64,000 nt of DNA from Sideroxydans sp. GTDB taxonomy: Bacteria > Pseudomonadota > Gammaproteobacteria > Burkholderiales > Gallionellaceae. A program made the position numbers and the translations under genes. Positions 45,891-55,534 of this stretch are shown here, piece by piece. The notes beneath the pieces are model-generated. The model saw only the letters and a program-made list of their open reading frames with translations, searched no databases and was not told where the DNA came from. Within the stretch, counting starts at the first letter, position 1; each line of letters begins with the position of its first letter. Where the stretch lies: contig JAQTUV010000003.1 in NCBI GenBank assembly GCA_028707175.1, positions 310,001 to 374,000 on the forward strand, given 5' to 3'.

Positions 45891-46772
45891 TTATTGAGCA
45901 TTACGCAATGCTTCAATACGTTCATCCAAAGGTGGGTGTGTCATAAATAATTTGGAAAATCCACCGCCACCCGAAATAGCCTGAGCCGCCATATTCTTTG
46001 GCAGTGCTGCTTGCTCATGATTACCTTTCAAGCGCTCCAATGCCGCAATCATCTTTTGGCGACTTTCCAAACTTGCAGCACCCGCATCCGCACGGAATTC
46101 ACGTTGACGTGAAAACCACATGACGATGATGCTCGCCAATACACCCAAGATCAACTGTGCAGCGATTTCGGCCACGAATGCGCCAATACCAGGACCATCT
46201 CGACCATCGTTCTTCAACAATACGCGATCAACAAAGTAGCCAAACAACTTAGCAAAAAACACCACGAAGGTATTCACCACACCTTGAATCAAGGCTAATG
46301 TAACCATGTCGCCATTTGCCACGTGACTGACTTCATGGGCCAGCACGGCTTCTGCTTCATCTTTTGTCATCGCGTGCAACAAACCTGTGCTCACTGCCAC
46401 CAGTGCGTTATTTCGATTCCAACCTGTGGCAAAAGCATTCACATCTGGCGCATCGTAAATCGCCACTTCTGGCATACCGATACCTGCCGCAGTCGCTTGA
46501 CGACGCACGGTATCTACCAACCAACGTTCCGTCGCATCTTGAGGGATCTCAATCACATGGGCGCCAACCGATTTCTTAGCCATCCACTTTGACATCAACA
46601 AGGAAACGATAGAACCGGCAAAGCCTATCACTGCGGACATCACCAACAATGAACCAAAGTTGATGCCGCCATTTTCGTCCATCCAGCGATCCACACCCAA
46701 CAAGCGCAGGGTGATACTAATAACCGCCAAGACCGCAATATTGGTCAAGATGAATAAAAAAATACGCTTCAT
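45891..46772 (-). CDS. htpX: Membrane protease HtpX
   Basis: Inner-membrane zinc metalloprotease (M48B) that degrades misfolded membrane proteins along with FtsH. 293 residues: two N-terminal helices (about 4-22 and 36-60), the zinc site [14 protein letters not shown] (His-Glu-x-x-His near 143-147), two further membrane segments (about 155-178 and 195-220) and the third ligand glutamate region [14 protein letters not shown] good SD (GGAG, eight bases) precedes the ATG. A sequence matching a heat-shock sigma-32 promoter lies about 52-80 bases upstream. Confidence 0.95.
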   Translation of the reverse strand: MKRIFLFILTNIAVLAVISITLRLLGVDRWMDENGGINFGSLLVMSAVIGFAGSIVSLLMSKWMAKKSVGAHVIEIPQDATERWLVDTVRRQATAAGIGMPEVAIYDAPDVNAFATGWNRNNALVAVSTGLLHAMTKDEAEAVLAHEVSHVANGDMVTLALIQGVVNTFVVFFAKLFGYFVDRVLLKNDGRDGPGIGAFVAEIAAQLILGVLASIIVMWFSRQREFRADAGAASLESRQKMIAALERLKGNHEQAALPKNMAAQAISGGGGFSKLFMTHPPLDERIEALRNAQ

Positions 46773-46823
46773 ACGCCACTCTCCTATTAAAAATTCAATG
46801 CTTAAATCAATTCCAGCCTCGTC

Positions 46824-46852
46824 TAAATGAGGCTGAGTTGATGTATTTCAAG
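46824..46852 (-). promoter_or_regulatory. Sigma-32 (heat-shock) promoter of htpX
   Basis: On the minus strand, CTTGAAA (46852-46846) and CCTCATTTA (46832-46824) with a 13-base spacer; the E. coli consensus is CTTGAAA-N13-15-CCCCATnTA. An imperfect stem-loop (ATCAA..CAGCCTC / GAGGCTG..TTGAT, 46806-46842) overlaps it. Confidence 0.6.
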
Positions 46853-46865
46853 CCCCTAACTGTAT

Positions 46866-48650
46866 TTATGACTGACCGAGAAGATTTCCGTAAAGCACAA
46901 AACGGTTCTTCCCCGCTTGCTTAGCTTGATACATCGCCGCATCCGCATGTAACAAAAGCTTTTCGACCCCCGTGGCATCGGCAGGGTACAAGCTAACGCC
47001 GATGCTGGCTGTCACGCTGGCGGTAAATTCTCCCAATGGGCAAGGTTGTGCTACCGAGTTAATGATCTTATTTAACACACGCTCCAATCCCTCTCCCTGC
47101 TCCATCCCAGTCAACAAGATAGTAAATTCATCGCCCCCTAAACGCGCAACGGTATCTCCCTCGCGCAAGCAAGCTCGCAACCTTTTTGCAATTGTCTGCA
47201 ACAGTTTGTCGCCCCCCGCATGACCTCGCGTATCGTTTACCTCTTTAAATCCATCCAAGTCGATAAACACAACTGCGAACTTTGCTTTATTGCGTTTTGA
47301 ATGAACAATTTCTTGTTGTACTCGATCTTGGAACAACATGCGATTGGGCAGATTGGTCAGCATATCGTGATAGGCAAGATAGTGGATCTCCTCCTCCAAC
47401 CTTTGCCGGTCTGAAATATCTTGCTGAACAACTAAAAAATTGGTGATCTCATGATGCTGGTCGAATAGCGGAGAGATGCTTTGCATCACGGTATACAGCG
47501 TTCCCGATTTATGGGTGTTAACCACATCTCCACGCCACGGCTTACCTGCTTCCACAACCTTCCACGCTTCAGGCCAATAGCCATCTTGCCCCTGCTCTTT
47601 GCTGAACAGACTGGCATGTTTGCCAATAACCTCATCAAAATCATAGCCACTAAATCGGATGAGTTCTTTGTTCATCCAGATGATGAATCCATCACGATCT
47701 GTGATAAACATGGCATTGGCTGCATTACTCATTGCAGCTTCCATCAAGCGCAACTCTTGTGTCTCTTGGGCGCTCAACAATGCAACGGTTACTCTTGCTG
47801 CAAAAGCAGTCAATCGACGTACAGCAAGCTCATCAAAATCGCTCTCATTATCGGAACACATCATCAACGCGCCGATGACATCAGATTCAATCCCAAGCGG
47901 GATAGCCATCGTCTTACAGACAGCCGAATCATTCCGCTGAGCGTGTGCAGGGGGGGAATCTAGCTCACCTAAAACTATCGAACGATTTTCTCGAATTGCC
48001 AAACCGATCGCTTGATTTCCTTCTTCCTTATCATCCCAACGCAGTTTCATACCCATCAGGCGATTGACTTCGCCAGCCGCAGCGACCACCTCTACTTCGC
48101 CGCCATTTTTCTTCATGCCAATGCAGGTCAGTTTGAATTCGAACAATTCGGCAAGACGCTGACAAATCTTTTCCGCTATCGTGCCTAATGCGTAGCTATT
48201 CAAAATGTAGTGATCGATCTCTTGGAGTAAAAAGTCAGTGATGATCTGCTCGCGTACGTTATGTCTTAACGCAGCCGCACCACTTTCACGCACAATTGTT
48301 TGGTAAATACGGTCAACATCACTCATGCCTAGACAATCGTGCGCACCATATTCAATAGCCTGGGACAGGCTCATTGTCGACTGCCCAGCCAGCAGAACGA
48401 TACAAGGAATATCTTTTCCATTCCGATGCAAAGCCGCAATCGATTCTTTGACTAGCACCCCACTACCAACATCTGAAACTAATAAAACATCCAAGCGCTG
48501 ATTGAGCAACACCTCATCCATAGACGTTGCATCAACAACAGAAAGGCAGGTCAGCTTGCGCTGACCTGCCTCTAAAGCGGAAGAGACAGATTCGACAACC
48601 GAATCATCCAAACCCACGAAAAGAATACGAATTTGCTTCATTAGCCGCAT
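46866..48650 (-). CDS. Diguanylate cyclase with receiver-like, GAF and PAS domains
   Basis: A 594-residue signalling protein. Residues about 1-125 look like a response-regulator receiver, but the phosphoacceptor region reads VLLVSDVGSG and the fold is atypical, so it may be a pseudo-receiver. A GAF domain (about 140-295), a PAS domain (about 305-425, with AAMSNAANAMFITDRDG) and a GGDEF domain (ARLGGDEFTILLTG) follow. The cyclase active site is intact; an I-site RxxD precedes it only loosely. The ATG at 48650 has AGG six bases upstream; another ATG follows three codons later. The input signal is unknown. c-di-GMP production may be shared with the GGDEF-hemerythrin protein. Confidence 0.88.
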   Translation of the reverse strand: MRLMKQIRILFVGLDDSVVESVSSALEAGQRKLTCLSVVDATSMDEVLLNQRLDVLLVSDVGSGVLVKESIAALHRNGKDIPCIVLLAGQSTMSLSQAIEYGAHDCLGMSDVDRIYQTIVRESGAAALRHNVREQIITDFLLQEIDHYILNSYALGTIAEKICQRLAELFEFKLTCIGMKKNGGEVEVVAAAGEVNRLMGMKLRWDDKEEGNQAIGLAIRENRSIVLGELDSPPAHAQRNDSAVCKTMAIPLGIESDVIGALMMCSDNESDFDELAVRRLTAFAARVTVALLSAQETQELRLMEAAMSNAANAMFITDRDGFIIWMNKELIRFSGYDFDEVIGKHASLFSKEQGQDGYWPEAWKVVEAGKPWRGDVVNTHKSGTLYTVMQSISPLFDQHHEITNFLVVQQDISDRQRLEEEIHYLAYHDMLTNLPNRMLFQDRVQQEIVHSKRNKAKFAVVFIDLDGFKEVNDTRGHAGGDKLLQTIAKRLRACLREGDTVARLGGDEFTILLTGMEQGEGLERVLNKIINSVAQPCPLGEFTASVTASIGVSLYPADATGVEKLLLHADAAMYQAKQAGKNRFVLYGNLLGQS

Positions 48651-48740
48651 CTCTGACCTACCCAACGGGAGCTAAACATACTCAATACGTAGTCATTTGA
48701 CATGCCTACTCCTGCTCAGATATTGGAAAACGAAAATGCA

Positions 48741-51362
48741 TCAAAGCTTTGCTTTGAGCCAATCCGTCACGCCACTCAATGCCTTATCCAGATGCTCGGG
48801 TTGCGTGCCGCCTGCTTGCGCCATTTCAGGGCGTCCGCCGCCTTTGCCGCCTACTTGAAGTGCAACAAAATTAACCAAGTCGCCAGCTTTCACTTTTGCC
48901 GTAGCGTTTGCAGTTACCCCTGCGATCAGGTTCACTTTACCGTCAGTCACAGAAGCCAACACAATCGCCGCGCTGTGCAATTTGTCTTTCAATTTGTCCA
49001 ATGTCTCACGCAACATCGGCACATCGGCACCGTCCATCTTCACGGCCAATACTTTCACACCGTTAATGTCTTGTGCTTGACTCACCAATTCATCGCCCTG
49101 AGCAGAAGCCAATTTTGATTTCAACGCGGCCAATTCTTTTTCCAAGGTCTTCACGTTGTCCAGAACCTGCCCAACACGAGAGACGATCTCTTGTGGCTTA
49201 GCTTTGACCGCTTCGGCCACTTGCTGCAATTGATCCGCTTGGCGATTGATCAAAGCCAAAGCAGCCTCGCCTGTCACAGCTTCGACACGACGCACGCCCG
49301 CCGCAACACCTGTTTCCGCCACGATCTTGAACAGTCCGATGTCACCGGTACGTTTCGCATGCGTACCGCCGCACAATTCGATGGAAGAACCGATGTTCAA
49401 CACGCGCACCACGTCGCCATATTTCTCGCCGAACAACATCATCGCTCCAGTCTTTTGCGCGTCGTCGATCGCCATCACGCGCGACTGACACTCAGAGTTC
49501 GCAAGGATCTCGGCATTGACGATGTTCTCGACTTTACGGACCTCAGCATCGGTCATCGGCTGAGTATGCACGAAGTCGAAACGTGTCTTGTCCGCATCCA
49601 CCTGCGAACCTTTTTGCTGCACGTGTGTACCCAACACTTCACGCAAGGCCTTGTGCATCAGATGCGTGGCACTGTGGTTACGCACGGTACTAGAGCGTGC
49701 CGCCACATCCACCTTGGCATTCACGCTATTGCCCAAAGTCAACGTACCAGTCTTCACCACACCGTGATGACCGAACACAGTAGCCTGTATCTTTTGTGTG
49801 TCTTCCACAGCAAAGATGCCATGCACGCTGCGCAACTCACCGCTATCCCCCACCTGACCGCCCGACTCGGCATAGAACGGTGTGTCATCCAACACCACCA
49901 CGCCCATGTCGCCTTCATGCAAGGCATTCACCGCTGCGCCGTCTTTGTATAACGCTAGGATGTTGCCTTTGTGTTCCAGCGTGTCATAACCGTGGAAGGT
50001 GGTCGCTGCACCCGCATATTCCAGATTCGCCGCCATCTTGAACTTGCCTGCTGAGCGTGCCATTTGCTTTTGGTTTGCCATTGCGGCGTTGAATGCGGCC
50101 TCGTCCACCTTCACACCGCGCTCTCGGCAGATATCTGCGGTCAGGTCGAGGGGGAAGCCATACGTATCGTGCAACTTGAACGCGGTATCGCCGTTAAATA
50201 CTTTGATGCCTGCTTTATCCATTTCGGCCAGATCAGCTTCAAGGATAGCCATGCCATTCGCGATGGTGGCAAAGAAACGTTCTTCTTCTTGTTTGAGAAT
50301 CTCCATCACACGCACTTGACCCGATACCAATTCGGGATAAGCGACACCCATCTGTTCAACCAAGTCAGGCACGATCTTGTGGAAGAAGGCTGCGCGTGCA
50401 CCTAGCTTGTAGCCGTGGCGGATGGCACGACGGATGATGCGACGCAGCACATAACCACGACCTTCGTTGCCCGGAATGACACCGTCTGCGATGAGGAAAG
50501 AACATGCGCGAATATGGTCGGCCAACACCTTGAGCGAAGGAGAATCCATGTCGGCGCAATGCGTCTCGCGTGCGGCGGCTTTGATGAGTGCTTGGAACAG
50601 ATCAATCTCGTAGTTGGCATGCACATGCTGCAACACTGCCGAGATACGCTCCAGCCCCATGCCGGTATCAACAGACGGCTTGGGTAGCGGATGCATCACG
50701 CCCGCTTCGTCGCGGTTGAACTGCATGAACACGTTGTTCCAGATCTCAATGAAACGATCGCCATCTTCTTCAGGGGTGCCAGGCAATCCACCTGGGATGT
50801 GTGCGCCGTGGTCGTAAAAGATCTCGGTGCAAGGACCACAAGGACCTGTATCACCCATCATCCAGAAATTGTCGGACGCGTAACGCGCACCTTTGTTGTC
50901 ACCGATGCGGATCACGCGATCCGCAGTCAGCCCCATCTCTTTTGTCCAAATGTCATACGCCTCGTCGTCCTCGGCATACACGGTGACGTAGAGTTTGTCC
51001 TTGGGCAGTTTGAAAACTTCGGTCAGAAGCTCCCACGCGTACTTGATCGCATCACGTTTGAAGTAATCACCAAAGCTGAAGTTGCCCAGCATTTCGAAGA
51101 AGGTATGGTGACGTGCGGTGTAGCCGACGTTCTCCAAATCGTTGTGCTTGCCACCCGCACGCACGCATTTTTGTGAAGTCGTCGCACGCGTATAAGGACG
51201 TTTATCAAAACCCAGAAAAACATCTTTGAATTGATTCATCCCCGCATTGGTGAACAACAGCGTTGGATCTTCATGTGGAACGAGAGAACTGGAGGCGACT
51301 ATCGTGTGGCCTTTTGAGGCGAAATAATCGAGGAATTTTTGGCGGATTTCACTGCTTTTCAT
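48741..51362 (-). CDS. alaS: Alanyl-tRNA synthetase
   Basis: Charges tRNA(Ala) and clears mischarged serine and glycine. 873 residues from the ATG at 51362 ([19 protein letters not shown]), the usual N-terminus, with AAGGTG five bases upstream; the longest frame adds 19 residues. Seen: class II motifs [18 protein letters not shown] and [12 protein letters not shown], the editing-domain zinc ligands HSATHLMH and CGGTH, and the C-terminal oligomerisation domain [15 protein letters not shown]. recX-alaS adjacency is common in proteobacteria. Confidence 0.97.
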   Translation of the reverse strand: MKSSEIRQKFLDYFASKGHTIVASSSLVPHEDPTLLFTNAGMNQFKDVFLGFDKRPYTRATTSQKCVRAGGKHNDLENVGYTARHHTFFEMLGNFSFGDYFKRDAIKYAWELLTEVFKLPKDKLYVTVYAEDDEAYDIWTKEMGLTADRVIRIGDNKGARYASDNFWMMGDTGPCGPCTEIFYDHGAHIPGGLPGTPEEDGDRFIEIWNNVFMQFNRDEAGVMHPLPKPSVDTGMGLERISAVLQHVHANYEIDLFQALIKAAARETHCADMDSPSLKVLADHIRACSFLIADGVIPGNEGRGYVLRRIIRRAIRHGYKLGARAAFFHKIVPDLVEQMGVAYPELVSGQVRVMEILKQEEERFFATIANGMAILEADLAEMDKAGIKVFNGDTAFKLHDTYGFPLDLTADICRERGVKVDEAAFNAAMANQKQMARSAGKFKMAANLEYAGAATTFHGYDTLEHKGNILALYKDGAAVNALHEGDMGVVVLDDTPFYAESGGQVGDSGELRSVHGIFAVEDTQKIQATVFGHHGVVKTGTLTLGNSVNAKVDVAARSSTVRNHSATHLMHKALREVLGTHVQQKGSQVDADKTRFDFVHTQPMTDAEVRKVENIVNAEILANSECQSRVMAIDDAQKTGAMMLFGEKYGDVVRVLNIGSSIELCGGTHAKRTGDIGLFKIVAETGVAAGVRRVEAVTGEAALALINRQADQLQQVAEAVKAKPQEIVSRVGQVLDNVKTLEKELAALKSKLASAQGDELVSQAQDINGVKVLAVKMDGADVPMLRETLDKLKDKLHSAAIVLASVTDGKVNLIAGVTANATAKVKAGDLVNFVALQVGGKGGGRPEMAQAGGTQPEHLDKALSGVTDWLKAKL

Positions 51363-51448
51363 TGCTGCACCTTGAGCTAAAAAGTCATTACCAGACAGGC
51401 TGGACAAGGCGCGCATCATACCATTGGCAGGTTATTCGGCCTACCTTG

Positions 51449-51943
51449 TTAACCCTCGTCATCCTCCATAGCTGAGGACGATTTCAGCACCTTGAGCGTC
51501 GTATCGATTGAGAATCCTCGGGACTGAAGAAAACGCATCTGCTTGGCTTTTTCCTTAGCATCTTGAGGTGGAGTCCCAAACTTTCGTTGCCACACATCGC
51601 GCGCAGCTTCGAGCTCGCTTTCTTTCAAGGCCGGCAATTCGGCCTCAATCAGCTCATCTGAAATGCCTCGCTGACGTAATTCATGCGTGATGCGTTGCGT
51701 GCCAAAACGTTTGCGTTTGGCATGAACTAATTGCGAAGTTGCACGCGCATCGGACAACCAGCCGCGTTCGCTTAGGTCATCCAACAGTGCTTCTAAATCG
51801 ACAGGAGGGGGGGCGACAAAATCATCTTCCGGCTCATCAATATAGGAAAGCAATTTTGCGCGTAGTTCGGCACGGCTGAATTCGCGGCGTGCCAGATATT
51901 GCAAGGCACGGCCGCGAAGACTGATTTCAGGCTTTTTCCTCAT
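51449..51943 (-). CDS. recX: Regulatory protein RecX
   Basis: Binds RecA filaments and limits their activity. 164 residues of three-helix repeats: ALQYLARREFSRAELRAKLL, LLDDLSERGWLSDARAT and RITHELRQRGISDELIEAEL. It starts 20 bases after the recA stop on the same strand, the standard recA-recX arrangement. Confidence 0.93.
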   Translation of the reverse strand: MRKKPEISLRGRALQYLARREFSRAELRAKLLSYIDEPEDDFVAPPPVDLEALLDDLSERGWLSDARATSQLVHAKRKRFGTQRITHELRQRGISDELIEAELPALKESELEAARDVWQRKFGTPPQDAKEKAKQMRFLQSRGFSIDTTLKVLKSSSAMEDDEG

Positions 51944-51963
51944 CGGCTATTCGCCCGCCGTAT

Positions 51964-53034
51964 TTACTCGGCAGCTTTGGCATCTGCTTTAGACGCCTTG
52001 CCACTGGCTTTGGCTTTTGGCTTTTCAGTAGCCGCTTCTAACAGAGTGATCCCCAAGATGGCACGTACTTTGTTTTCAATTTCAAAGGCAACTTCAGGAT
52101 GCTCGCGTAGATATTCACGAGCGTTGTCTTTGCCTTGGCCGATCTTTTCACCGTTGTAGGCGTACCACGCACCTGATTTTTCAACCAGCTTGTGCTGCAC
52201 ACCAAGCTCGATAATTTCGCCTTCGCGTGAAATGCCTTCGCCATACAAAATATCGAACAGCGCTTCTCGGAATGGTGGCGCGACTTTGTTCTTCACAATT
52301 TTCACGCGTGTCTCGTTACCGATGACTTCATCACCCTTTTTGATCGCACCAATGCGGCGAATATCCAAACGCACGGAAGCGTAGAACTTCAGCGCATTTC
52401 CGCCGGTCGTGGTTTCTGGATTGCCGAACATCACGCCAATCTTCATGCGAATTTGGTTAATGAAGATAACCATGGTGTTAGCACGATTGATGTTTGCAGT
52501 CAGCTTGCGCAACGCTTGTGACATCAAACGGGCATGCAAGCCCATTTGTGCATCACCCATCTCACCTTCGATTTCGGCCTTGGGCGTGAGGGCAGCAACC
52601 GAGTCCACCACCACGATATCTACCGAGCCAGAACGCACCAGCATATCTACGATTTCTAGCGCCTGCTCGCCGTTGTCGGGTTGAGAAATAAGCAGATCAT
52701 CCACCTTCACACCCAGCTTCTGTGCGTACTGAGGATCGAGCGCATGTTCAGCGTCGATGAAAGCGGCTGTACCACCTAGTTTTTGCATCTCGGCGATGAC
52801 TTGTAGCGTGAGTGTGGTCTTGCCCGACGATTCTGGGCCGTAGATTTCGATGACACGTCCACGTGGCAAACCACCCACCCCCAACGCAATGTCTAGTCCC
52901 AATGAACCAGTGGATACCACCTCTACATCTTTAATGGCCTCGCCTGGGGCCAAACGCATGATGGAACCTTTACCAAATTGCTTTTCGATTTGGCTTAATG
53001 CTGCTGCGAGTGCCTTGCTTTTGTTTTCGTCCAT
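51964..53034 (-). CDS. recA: Recombinase RecA
   Basis: Forms ATP-dependent filaments on single-stranded DNA, drives strand exchange and triggers SOS by promoting LexA self-cleavage. 356 residues: Walker A GPESSGKT, the MAW motif, L1 and L2 DNA-binding loops (the latter around [20 protein letters not shown]), and a lysine/alanine-rich tail ending [14 protein letters not shown] separate promoter and an SOS-like motif lie upstream, although pncC and metZ precede it on the same strand. Confidence 0.98.
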   Translation of the reverse strand: MDENKSKALAAALSQIEKQFGKGSIMRLAPGEAIKDVEVVSTGSLGLDIALGVGGLPRGRVIEIYGPESSGKTTLTLQVIAEMQKLGGTAAFIDAEHALDPQYAQKLGVKVDDLLISQPDNGEQALEIVDMLVRSGSVDIVVVDSVAALTPKAEIEGEMGDAQMGLHARLMSQALRKLTANINRANTMVIFINQIRMKIGVMFGNPETTTGGNALKFYASVRLDIRRIGAIKKGDEVIGNETRVKIVKNKVAPPFREALFDILYGEGISREGEIIELGVQHKLVEKSGAWYAYNGEKIGQGKDNAREYLREHPEVAFEIENKVRAILGITLLEAATEKPKAKASGKASKADAKAAE

Positions 53035-53062
53035 TTTTGTCTCCTAGAAAATTGATGGGCGG

Positions 53063-53103
53063 ATTGTGGCACACCCTTTTCGAGTTGTACAGAACGTTCG
53101 TTC
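53063..53103 (-). promoter_or_regulatory. recA promoter with GAAC-N4-GTTC element
   Basis: On the minus strand, TGTACA (53091-53086) and CACAAT (53068-53063) with a 17-base spacer are a plausible promoter. GAAC-GAAC-GTTC (minus strand, 53103-53092) abuts the -35 and resembles the SOS box of Gram-positive bacteria; the CTGT-N8-ACAG box expected in betaproteobacteria is not complete here. Confidence 0.4.
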
Positions 53104-53111
53104 TTTTATTT

Positions 53112-53603
53112 TCAAGCCGAGGCAGATTGGCGATTAAGGACTTCGAGTATGCCTTGCAAGGCGATTGAAACTGACTGTTCGCGCACCGCAGCACGGTTTC
53201 CAGCCAACAAATGACACAGAGCAAGCACCTGACCATCGCGCAGCGCCCATGCGAACCACACGGTTCCCACTGGCTTTTCAACTGTACCGCCCCCTGGCCC
53301 AGCAATACCACTGACCGCGACGGCGATGTGCGCATGGCTGTGTGCCATTGCGCCCATCACCATCTCACGCACCGTCATTTCAGAGACCGCACCATGGCTA
53401 TCCAGTGTGCTTTGGCGCACACCTAACATCTCGACTTTTGCCTGATTGGCATAGGTGACAAAGCCGCGCTCAAACCATGCCGAACTCCCTGCGATATCGG
53501 TCACAGCTTGCGCCACCCCACCGCCCGTGCACGACTCCGCCGTCACCAGCATCATGCCGTGCGCCTTGAGTACTTCACCCACTTGTGCGGCAAGAGTGTC
53601 CAT
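53112..53603 (-). CDS. pncC: NMN amidohydrolase (PncC/CinA C-terminal type)
   Basis: Deamidates nicotinamide mononucleotide to nicotinate mononucleotide, recycling NAD made free by DNA ligase and other reactions. 163 residues of the CinA C-terminal domain: TAESCTGGGVAQAVTDIAGSS, the FVTYANQAKVEMLGV segment and ISGIAGPGG-type VSGIAGPGGGT. The A of its ATG is shared with the metZ stop (TAATG). The pncC-recA-recX order is the classical cinA-recA cluster. Confidence 0.94.
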   Translation of the reverse strand: MDTLAAQVGEVLKAHGMMLVTAESCTGGGVAQAVTDIAGSSAWFERGFVTYANQAKVEMLGVRQSTLDSHGAVSEMTVREMVMGAMAHSHAHIAVAVSGIAGPGGGTVEKPVGTVWFAWALRDGQVLALCHLLAGNRAAVREQSVSIALQGILEVLNRQSASA

Positions 53604-54772
53604 TAAAGCCCGCGAGCGAGATCGTTCTGGATATCGATGACAGATTCCAATCCCACCGCAATGCGAATCAAGCCATCGTTGATACCTGCCGCAGCACGTG
53701 CCTCTGGTGTGATGCGTGCATGGGTCGTGGTCGAAGGATGCGTGATGGTGGTCTTGGTGTCGCCCAAGTTGGCTGTGATGGAAAGCATCTTAGTGTTATC
53801 AATCACCTTCCACGCTGCCGCCTTGCCCCCCTTCACTTCAAACGCCACGATGCCTCCACCGGTCTTTTGTTGCTTCATCGCAAGCTGATGTTGAGGATGT
53901 GATGGCAAACCTGGATAGAACACACGCGACACATTCGGCTGTTTTTCCAACCATTGCGCCAGCTCCAAAGCATTCGCACTGTGCGCATCCATACGCAACT
54001 TGAGCGTTTCCAATCCTTTCAAAAACACCCATGCGTTGAACGCGCTCATGGTCGGCCCTGTTGTGCGCAAGAAGCCATACACCGGCTCCATCAGTTTCTT
54101 ACTACCCAATACCGCGCCGCCTAGAACACGCCCTTGTCCGTCGATGTATTTGGTGGCGGAGTGAATGACGATGTCCGCGCCCAATTCCAACGGACGTTGC
54201 AGGATAGGCGTACAGAAACAGTTGTCCACGGCTAGCAATGCGCCACAACTTTTCGCTACCGCCGCGATGGCCGCGATGTCAGAGATCTCGGTGAGTGGAT
54301 TGGAAGGCGTCTCCAAAAAGAATAACTTGGTATTAGGGCGCACCGCCGCCTGCCATTGCGCAACATCCGTCGCCGAAACAAACGTGGTCTCCACGCCGAA
54401 TTTTTTGAATACGGTATTGAACATATTCACCGTCGAACCAAACAGACTTTGCGAAGCCACCACATGATCGCCCGCCTTCAGCAAACCCATGCAGGTGGAC
54501 AGAATCGCCGCCATGCCCGAAGCCGTCGCCACACATTGTTCCGCGCCTTCTAACGCAGCCAAACGTTGTTCAAACATCGTGACAGTTGGATTGGTAAAAC
54601 GTGAATAGATGTTGCCCGGCTCTTCGCCGATAAAACGCTTCGCCGCTTGTTCGGCGTTATCGAAGATAAAACTGGAAGTGAGGAACATCGCTTCGCTGTG
54701 TTCGTGAAACTGACTGCGCTCGATACCAGCACGCACTGCCAGTGTCTCTAATTGGTAACTTTCTTCCGACAT
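53603..54772 (-). CDS. metZ: O-succinylhomoserine sulfhydrylase
   Basis: PLP enzyme making homocysteine directly from O-succinylhomoserine and sulphide, in methionine synthesis. 389 residues from the ATG at 54772 (MSEESYQLETLAVRAG), with AGGA seven bases upstream; the longest frame adds 11 residues that overlap the paiB-like gene. Seen: SRFTNPTVTMFEQRLAALEG, the ASGMAAILSTCM segment, the PLP lysine in HSATKYIDGQGRVLGG and the ITHPSTTTHAR ending. purF-metZ vicinity is typical for betaproteobacteria. Confidence 0.95.
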   Translation of the reverse strand: MSEESYQLETLAVRAGIERSQFHEHSEAMFLTSSFIFDNAEQAAKRFIGEEPGNIYSRFTNPTVTMFEQRLAALEGAEQCVATASGMAAILSTCMGLLKAGDHVVASQSLFGSTVNMFNTVFKKFGVETTFVSATDVAQWQAAVRPNTKLFFLETPSNPLTEISDIAAIAAVAKSCGALLAVDNCFCTPILQRPLELGADIVIHSATKYIDGQGRVLGGAVLGSKKLMEPVYGFLRTTGPTMSAFNAWVFLKGLETLKLRMDAHSANALELAQWLEKQPNVSRVFYPGLPSHPQHQLAMKQQKTGGGIVAFEVKGGKAAAWKVIDNTKMLSITANLGDTKTTITHPSTTTHARITPEARAAAGINDGLIRIAVGLESVIDIQNDLARGL

Positions 54773-54774
54773 AT

Positions 54775-55395
54775 TCATTTCCTTTCTAACTGTTTGTCCA
54801 TCCACTGTGCGACATCTTTACCGTGCGCTGTAGTTGATAACTTTGAAATTATATTTAGCCTATCTTGCTCGGAACGGTTCTGACTCAATTTGAATTTACC
54901 TTCGATGCTGCTCACGGTGATTTCAAACCCAACAATGGCGCTTAACATTCGTTCTCTCATTGTGGTTGAAAGCGATAATTTCCAAGGCTTCTCAAACACC
55001 TTTTCGTTCTCATCCGTCAATTGATACAAAGTTTGCTCTAGCTCTTCTTCAGACAGAATGCGGGCCTTACCATAAGCATGAACAGACACATAATTCCACG
55101 TCGGCACGCTCATTGGATTCGTCTCATACCATGCAGGTGAAACATAAGCGTGTGCTCCCTGAAACATAAGCAACACTTCCGCACCTGACACCAAGTCCTG
55201 CCACTGCGGATTGTTACGCGCCATGTGCCCAAGCAATATACCGTGCGTTCCGATGCTGCTATCCAAAAACACAGGCAAGTGGCTGGCGAATGGGATGCCA
55301 TCATGCTGCGTAACCAATGTCGCAAAACTATATTGGCGTATGAATTCATGCAACGTCGCCAAATTATTTTCCGCAAAAGCTTCTGGAATGTACAT
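54775..55395 (-). CDS. FMN-binding negative transcriptional regulator (PaiB family)
   Basis: A 206-residue protein of the PaiB family: MYIPEAFAENNLATLHEFI, FATLVTQHDGIPFASHLPV, HMARNNPQW, LMFQGAHAYVSPAWYE and VPTWNYVSVHAYG are all family hallmarks of the FMN-binding split-barrel. In Bacillus PaiB was linked to protease repression; in most bacteria its role is unknown and it may be an oxidoreductase. It lies two bases before metZ, so the two are probably cotranscribed, from a promoter after the purF terminator. Confidence 0.88.
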   Translation of the reverse strand: MYIPEAFAENNLATLHEFIRQYSFATLVTQHDGIPFASHLPVFLDSSIGTHGILLGHMARNNPQWQDLVSGAEVLLMFQGAHAYVSPAWYETNPMSVPTWNYVSVHAYGKARILSEEELEQTLYQLTDENEKVFEKPWKLSLSTTMRERMLSAIVGFEITVSSIEGKFKLSQNRSEQDRLNIISKLSTTAHGKDVAQWMDKQLERK

Positions 55396-55406
55396 GCAGC
55401 CTCCAA

Positions 55407-55443
55407 CAAAAAACCCGGAAAGCTTAGCGCTAAACCGGGTTTC
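55407..55443 (-). terminator. Intrinsic terminator after purF
   Basis: On the minus strand, AAACCCGG-(14 bases)-CCGGGTTTTTTG; ends the purF operon about 90 bases past its stop, before the PaiB-family gene. Confidence 0.8.
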
Positions 55444-55534
55444 CCCCGCTTTAGCTGTATTTATAACGCGCCCGCAAGCTGTTCCTCAAATCGGCGCAGA
55501 CGGAAATTAGCACCGCCTACTCTACTGCGTCAAC

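Noticed and set aside
49191..49952. 253-codon open frame on the plus strand
   Set aside because: Antisense to alaS; the composition is unnaturally rich in His and Arg.
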